Shown here: in pieces, positions 60,555 to 64,000 of the stretch | Numbering within the stretch: position 1 is the first letter of the stretch | Layout: every line of letters starts with the position of its first letter | Source of the DNA: Rhizobiales bacterium CCH3-A5 | Lineage (GTDB): Bacteria; Pseudomonadota; Alphaproteobacteria; Rhizobiales; Beijerinckiaceae | Assembly (NCBI GenBank): GCA_001556025.1 | Contig: LSIB01000163.1 | Location: forward strand, 1 to 64,000 | DNA: 64,000 bases | Direction of reading: 5' to 3' | Made by a program: the position numbers and the translations under genes | The notes under the pieces: generated by a model | Database searches by the model: none | Told to the model about the DNA's origin: nothing | Seen by the model: only the letters and a program-made list of their open reading frames with translations

Positions 60555-61355
60555 TCACGGCAGCTTGCGCAACATCAGCGGGGCGCCAACCGCCGGGTCC
60601 TTGCGCCATTGCCCGTTCTCGAAGACCAGTTCGACATTATGGCCCTTGCGCGCGATCAGCGAGAGCCGGCCTGCCGCATAGCGCCAGCCGGCAGGATCGA
60701 AGATCGTCAGGCCGGTGTCGCCGCAATTGCCCTCGAAGGCGGCCGGCAGCCGTCCGGTCGAGGCCGGCGGGCCGGCGTTCAGCACGATCCGGCAGGCCTC
60801 GCGACCCGCCTGACGCATCATGCTGTAGCGGCCGGGCAGGCTTTCGGCCGATGGCGCGGAGGCCGGATCGACGGCGGTCGGGCGCTGGGCGGCCGTGGCC
60901 GCGAGTTCCGACGCGCTTGGCTGCGGTCTGGCGGCGGTGCGCGGATAACCCTTGGGGTCGATCCGGTAGCGCTCGCCATCGGCCGACCTGCCATCGAAAC
61001 CGCCCCCGGCTCCGGTCTCGCCGAAGACGAGCACGGGCTTGCCTTGCGCATCGTTGAGGCGCGGCTTGCCCTCGGCCGTGACGGCCCAGGACGCGACCGT
61101 GCTCAGGATCGGCAAGGCCCGCCGGCATGTCGCCGGAAAGCGCAACTGCCGGCCATGCGCCGCCTCCTCGACGCTGAGCGTGATCGTGCATCTGCGCGAC
61201 GCGCCGACCTTCTCGACATCCCATGCCCCGAGCAGGGGCGCGATTGCAGCGGGAGCCCTGTCGGCCCCGCGCGGCGGCAGCTGGGTTTGCGCGGCGGCTC
61301 CCGACGCGACGAGCGCGCCGGCGAGCACTGCAATGGTTTTCAAGCCTTGTTCCAT
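60555..61355 (-). CDS. Exported protein with tandem AprI/Inh-like domains
   Basis: A 266-residue protein: signal peptide (1-22, MEQGLKTIAVLAGALVASGA then AA), then two beta-barrel Inh-type domains at about 38-110 and 170-262. Each shows the LLGAWDVEK or LPGRYSMMRQ start and a CTITLS/CRIVLN cysteine strand paired with a later Cys. Inh proteins inhibit serralysin metalloproteases in the periplasm, but alphaproteobacterial forms are often without protease partners. Overlaps the end of the dehydrogenase gene by 16 bases. Confidence 0.78.
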   Translation of the reverse strand: MEQGLKTIAVLAGALVASGAAAQTQLPPRGADRAPAAIAPLLGAWDVEKVGASRRCTITLSVEEAAHGRQLRFPATCRRALPILSTVASWAVTAEGKPRLNDAQGKPVLVFGETGAGGGFDGRSADGERYRIDPKGYPRTAARPQPSASELAATAAQRPTAVDPASAPSAESLPGRYSMMRQAGREACRIVLNAGPPASTGRLPAAFEGNCGDTGLTIFDPAGWRYAAGRLSLIARKGHNVELVFENGQWRKDPAVGAPLMLRKLP

Positions 61356-62314
61356 GGCGTTTCCGGCACAGGGGTCAGCGGGCCCTTGCCATCGAACCAC
61401 GACGCCAGATTGTCGACCAGCAACTGGCCCATCTGCTCGCGGGTATGGACCGAGGCCGAGCCGACATGGGGCAGGAGCACGGCGTGTTCGATCGCGATCA
61501 GTTCGGCCGGCACGCGCGGCTCGTCCTCGAACACGTCGAGCCCGGCCGAGAGGATGGTCTTGTCCTGGAGCGCCTTGATCAGCGCCTGCTCGTCGATAAC
61601 CGTGCCGCGCCCGACATTGACGACGATGCCGTTGGGCCCGAGCGCCTTCAGCACTTCGGCATTGATCATGTGATGGGTCGAGGCGCCGCCGGGCGCGACC
61701 GAGACCAGCGTATCGACATCGGCCGCCATCTCGACCAGCGAGGGGTAGTAGCGATAAGCCACGTCCGCCTGGCGCGAGCGGCCGTGATAGGCGATCGGCA
61801 CGCCGAAGGCCTCCAGACGATGCGCCACGGCCTTGCCGATGCGGCCGAGGCCCACGATGCCGATCGAGCGCTTGCGCAGCGAGGTCGTCAGCGGATAGGC
61901 GGCCTTCAGCCACTTGCCCTCGCGCAGATAGCGGTCGACCTGCGGCAATTGCCGGATCGTCGAGATCAGCAGGCCGATGGCGAGATCGGCGACCTCGTCG
62001 GAGAGCACGTCTGGCGTGTTCGAGACGACGATGCCGCGCCGGCCGGCTTCCGCCGCGTCGACATTGTCGTAGCCGACGCCGAAATTGGCGACCATTTCGA
62101 GATTCGGCAGCGCGTCGAACAGCGCCCCGTCGATGCGGACGTGGCTGCCGCCGCCGGCGACGCCGCGCACGCGCGGGCCGACCTCGGCCAGCATCGCGGC
62201 TCGGTCCTCCGCCTTCCAGAGTTCGTGGACGGTGAAGCGCGCCTTCAACTGGTCGGCGGCATAGGCCATCAGCGGGCCGGTCATGATGATCTCAGTGGCG
62301 TTGGGCCGGGTCAT
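61340..62314 (-). CDS. D-2-hydroxyacid dehydrogenase (glyoxylate/hydroxypyruvate reductase-like)
   Basis: A 324-residue NAD(P)-dependent dehydrogenase of the GhrB type. It has the Rossmann motif GLGRIG, active-site Arg in NVGRGTVID, Glu in LDVFEDEP and His in LLPHVGSA. ATG 62314 has GGAAG 10 bases before it; ATG 62329 is an alternative. Reduces glyoxylate or hydroxypyruvate or a sugar acid. A GTATGACTTAATC motif shared with the GntR/ugpC gap lies 213 bases upstream, hinting at control by the GntR regulator. Confidence 0.92.
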   Translation of the reverse strand: MTRPNATEIIMTGPLMAYAADQLKARFTVHELWKAEDRAAMLAEVGPRVRGVAGGGSHVRIDGALFDALPNLEMVANFGVGYDNVDAAEAGRRGIVVSNTPDVLSDEVADLAIGLLISTIRQLPQVDRYLREGKWLKAAYPLTTSLRKRSIGIVGLGRIGKAVAHRLEAFGVPIAYHGRSRQADVAYRYYPSLVEMAADVDTLVSVAPGGASTHHMINAEVLKALGPNGIVVNVGRGTVIDEQALIKALQDKTILSAGLDVFEDEPRVPAELIAIEHAVLLPHVGSASVHTREQMGQLLVDNLASWFDGKGPLTPVPETPWNKA

Positions 62315-62526
62315 GGCATGCGCTTCCATTGTCTGGGGCTGGGTCTTCCGGGAGATGCACCGCGGACGGACGGTCCGCGGGGGAACGGGCCGGACCTTGA
62401 TTCCGGAAATCTGAATGGATTAAGTGACGGGGTCGAGACGCGGCGCAACCCCCAGGGCAGGTCGGCACCCGGTCTCATCTCTGCATATCGGATCGTCCTG
62501 GAGAAGGGCGCATCCGCGCATAAGTA

Positions 62527-62539
62527 GTATGACTTAATC
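62527..62539. promoter_or_regulatory. Candidate GntR operator copy 1
   Basis: GTATGACTTAATC, at the 3' end of the gntR gene and upstream of the dehydrogenase. It matches copy 2 (63389-63401) at 12 of 13 bases and lies within the short inverted repeat TAAGT-N6-ACTTA (62521-62536). Confidence 0.5.
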
Positions 62540-63299
62540 ATGCGATTTTGTGTGCTTGCGCGCCTGATACAGGCTCGATGAAGGTCAGCGTCGAGTTCAG
62601 GGCGTCGATGACCAGCGCCGTCATCCGCGACGCCGCGAGGTCGCCGTCGCGCTGGATGATCGCTTCCAGAACCCGCTCGTGATCGACCAGCGATTCGACG
62701 AAGTAATTGCGGTCGTCGGCGGCCTTCAGCAGCAGCGTCCACTGGATCGCTGCGGTCACCACGCTCGACAGGCATTGCAGGGCCGAGTTCTGGGCTGCCG
62801 CGAAGATCGCCTCGTGGAAAGCGAGATCCGCGCGGATCGTCGGCTCCGCGTAAGGCGCGGTCGCGGTCATGCCGCGAAAGGCCGCCTCGATGCGCGCGAG
62901 ATCGGCCGGCGTGCGCCGGATCGCGGCCAGCCTCGCCGCGCTCGGCTCGACGAAGCGGCGCAACTCGAACAGATCGCGCAGAAATTTCTCGTTGGGATCG
63001 GCCTGGAAATGCCAGGAGAGGACATCGGGATCGAGCAGGTTCCAGCGCTCGCGGACCGCGACCCTGGTTCCGCTCTTGGGCCGCGACTCGACCAGCCCCT
63101 TGGCGGTGAGCACCTTGACCGCCTCGCGATAGGCGGTGCGCGAGACCGAGATCTCAGAGCGCAGCGCATCCTCGTTCGGCAATAATTCGCCGGCGCGGTA
63201 GGTGCCGGAGATGATCGCGACCGCGAGCTTGCGCGCCACCTGCCCGAACAGGCGGTCAGGATTCAGCGTCGTCGGCCGCGAGAAATCGCGCACCCGCAT
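62538..63299 (-). CDS. GntR-family (FadR subfamily) regulator
   Basis: A 253-residue regulator. The winged HTH is at about 17-77 (LFGQVARKLAVAIISGTYRAGELLPNE then SVSRTAYREAVKVL), and an all-helical FCD effector domain is at about 98-235 with ELRRFVEPSAARLAA and a metal-binding FHEAI histidine. ATG 63299 is preferred. FCD regulators respond to sugar acids or other carboxylates; the neighbours (2-hydroxyacid dehydrogenase and sugar-type ABC ATPase) fit this. Confidence 0.93.
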   Translation of the reverse strand: MRVRDFSRPTTLNPDRLFGQVARKLAVAIISGTYRAGELLPNEDALRSEISVSRTAYREAVKVLTAKGLVESRPKSGTRVAVRERWNLLDPDVLSWHFQADPNEKFLRDLFELRRFVEPSAARLAAIRRTPADLARIEAAFRGMTATAPYAEPTIRADLAFHEAIFAAAQNSALQCLSSVVTAAIQWTLLLKAADDRNYFVESLVDHERVLEAIIQRDGDLAASRMTALVIDALNSTLTFIEPVSGAQAHKIA

Positions 63300-63388
63300 C
63301 CTTTTGGGCCCCTTCCTCCATCGCGCAGACCCACTGGGCGACGCCCCGTGAAACATGCCGGCCGGCGCTTGACACGCCTGTCGCTATG

Positions 63389-63401
63389 GTATGACTTTAT
63401 C
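63389..63401. promoter_or_regulatory. Candidate GntR operator copy 2
   Basis: GTATGACTTTATC lies between the gntR and ugpC starts, 15 bases after a TTGACA hexamer (63369-63374) that could be a -35 element. One base differs from copy 1. Position in a divergent promoter is typical of a repressor site. Confidence 0.55.
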
Positions 63402-63571
63402 GCAGATGGAGCCGGACGCAACAGGCCACGCCTTGCCTTGAGGCGAAGCCCTGGCCTTGCGCCCGCTTGCATCGATCGGTCACAAGAAACCGGTAAGGCC
63501 GCGATGCGGAGGGTTCTCCCGGAGAGCCGTTACCGCATCCTCGAGGAAGCGAAGACCAAAGGAAGGCTCCC

Positions 63572-64000
63572 ATGGCCTCAGTCCAGATTGCCGACGTTCG
63601 CAAGGCCTATGGCACGACGCAGGTCATCCACGGCGTCGACATCGATATTTCGGACGGCGAGTTCGTCATTCTGGTCGGCCCGTCGGGCTGCGGAAAATCG
63701 ACCCTGCTGCGCATGATCGCGGGGCTGGAGAACATCTCCGGCGGCGAGATCCGGATCGGCCCGCGCGTCGTCAACGACGTGCCGCCGAAAGAGCGCGACA
63801 TCGCGATGGTGTTCCAGAACTACGCGCTCTATCCGCACATGACGGTGGCCGACAACATGGCCTTCTCGATGAAGCTGCGGAAAGCGCCGAAGGCCGAGAT
63901 CGACGAGCGCGTCAGCAAGGCGGCCGGCATCCTCGGCCTCAACAACCTGCTCGACCGCTATCCGCGCCAGCTTTCGGGCGGCCAGCGCCAGCGCGTCGCC
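63572..64000 (+). CDS. ABC transporter ATPase, UgpC/MalK type (truncated by window end)
   Basis: The first 143 residues of a sugar-type ATPase. Present are Walker [10 protein letters not shown] (36-44), the Q-loop in [10 protein letters not shown] (81-90) and the signature LSGGQRQR (134-141). Walker B and the C-terminal OB-fold regulatory domain lie beyond the window. AAAGGAAGG precedes ATG 63572. Relatives energise import of glycerol-3-phosphate, maltose or polyols. Divergent GntR regulator and hydroxyacid dehydrogenase suggest a sugar or sugar-acid regulon. Confidence 0.93.
   Translation, partial: MASVQIADVRKAYGTTQVIHGVDIDISDGEFVILVGPSGCGKSTLLRMIAGLENISGGEIRIGPRVVNDVPPKERDIAMVFQNYALYPHMTVADNMAFSMKLRKAPKAEIDERVSKAAGILGLNNLLDRYPRQLSGGQRQRVA

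Overview
The window looks like a chromosomal segment of a high-GC alphaproteobacterium of the Hyphomicrobiales (Rhizobiales). The basis is the gene content (IalB-family protein, Lrp pairs, single-operon sdhCDAB, class-level protein resemblance) and alphaproteobacterial palindromic repeats. The overall flavour resembles Bosea and its relatives, but that genus-level guess is inference from protein character, not a search. No rRNA, tRNA, CRISPR array, prophage or insertion sequence was recognised.

Layout. Positions 1-4350 hold a small exported protein, a TacAT-type toxin-antitoxin pair and a minus-strand operon (small SMR/EamA transporter, 38-codon ORF, NAD-dependent epimerase, class III aminotransferase). 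Positions 4690-10690 hold a pentapeptide-repeat protein, a lipoprotein esterase, a DMT permease, asd and two exported or membrane hypotheticals. Positions 10804-16123 hold an AceE-like 2-oxoacid dehydrogenase divergent from an Lrp regulator, an exported methyltransferase-like protein and an APC permease. Positions 16278-23875 are a probable molybdate/tungstate uptake region: a FecCD-type ABC importer, TrmO, a ModA-like protein, TupABC and a divergent HTH/periplasmic-binding-fold regulator. Positions 23926-33988 hold a D-threonine aldolase/D-serine dehydratase-like enzyme, an ABC exporter, an IalB protein, obgE, LysR/EamA, an ankyrin protein and motAB. Positions 34055-39121 are an RND efflux system with its TetR regulator.

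Positions 39368-45378 hold a glutamine amidotransferase/DadA-like pair and the succinate dehydrogenase operon sdhC-sdhD-sdhA-[vapD]-sdhB. A VapD-family endoribonuclease gene sits between sdhA and sdhB. Positions 45678-52640 hold an orphan TctC-type binding protein and a cyanate utilisation locus. A sigma-54 activator (cynF-like) is divergent from cynA-cynB-cynD-cynS, and the shared intergenic region carries three copies of a palindrome and a good -24/-12 promoter. The right end holds DUF3422, a flippase-like protein, a phosphatase, ppa, a DUF533/TerB protein, Lrp/hppD, a small peptidoglycan-binding-like protein, a tandem Inh-domain protein, a 2-hydroxyacid dehydrogenase, a GntR regulator and the truncated start of a UgpC/MalK-type ATPase.

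The most notable systems are the sigma-54-controlled cyanate operon with visible enhancer sites, vapD embedded in the sdh operon, the composite oxyanion uptake operon, and the TacAT pair whose promoter is almost wholly a 29-bp palindrome. Gene starts were moved from the longest open frame whenever a ribosome binding site, signal peptide or overlap with the upstream gene favoured another codon.
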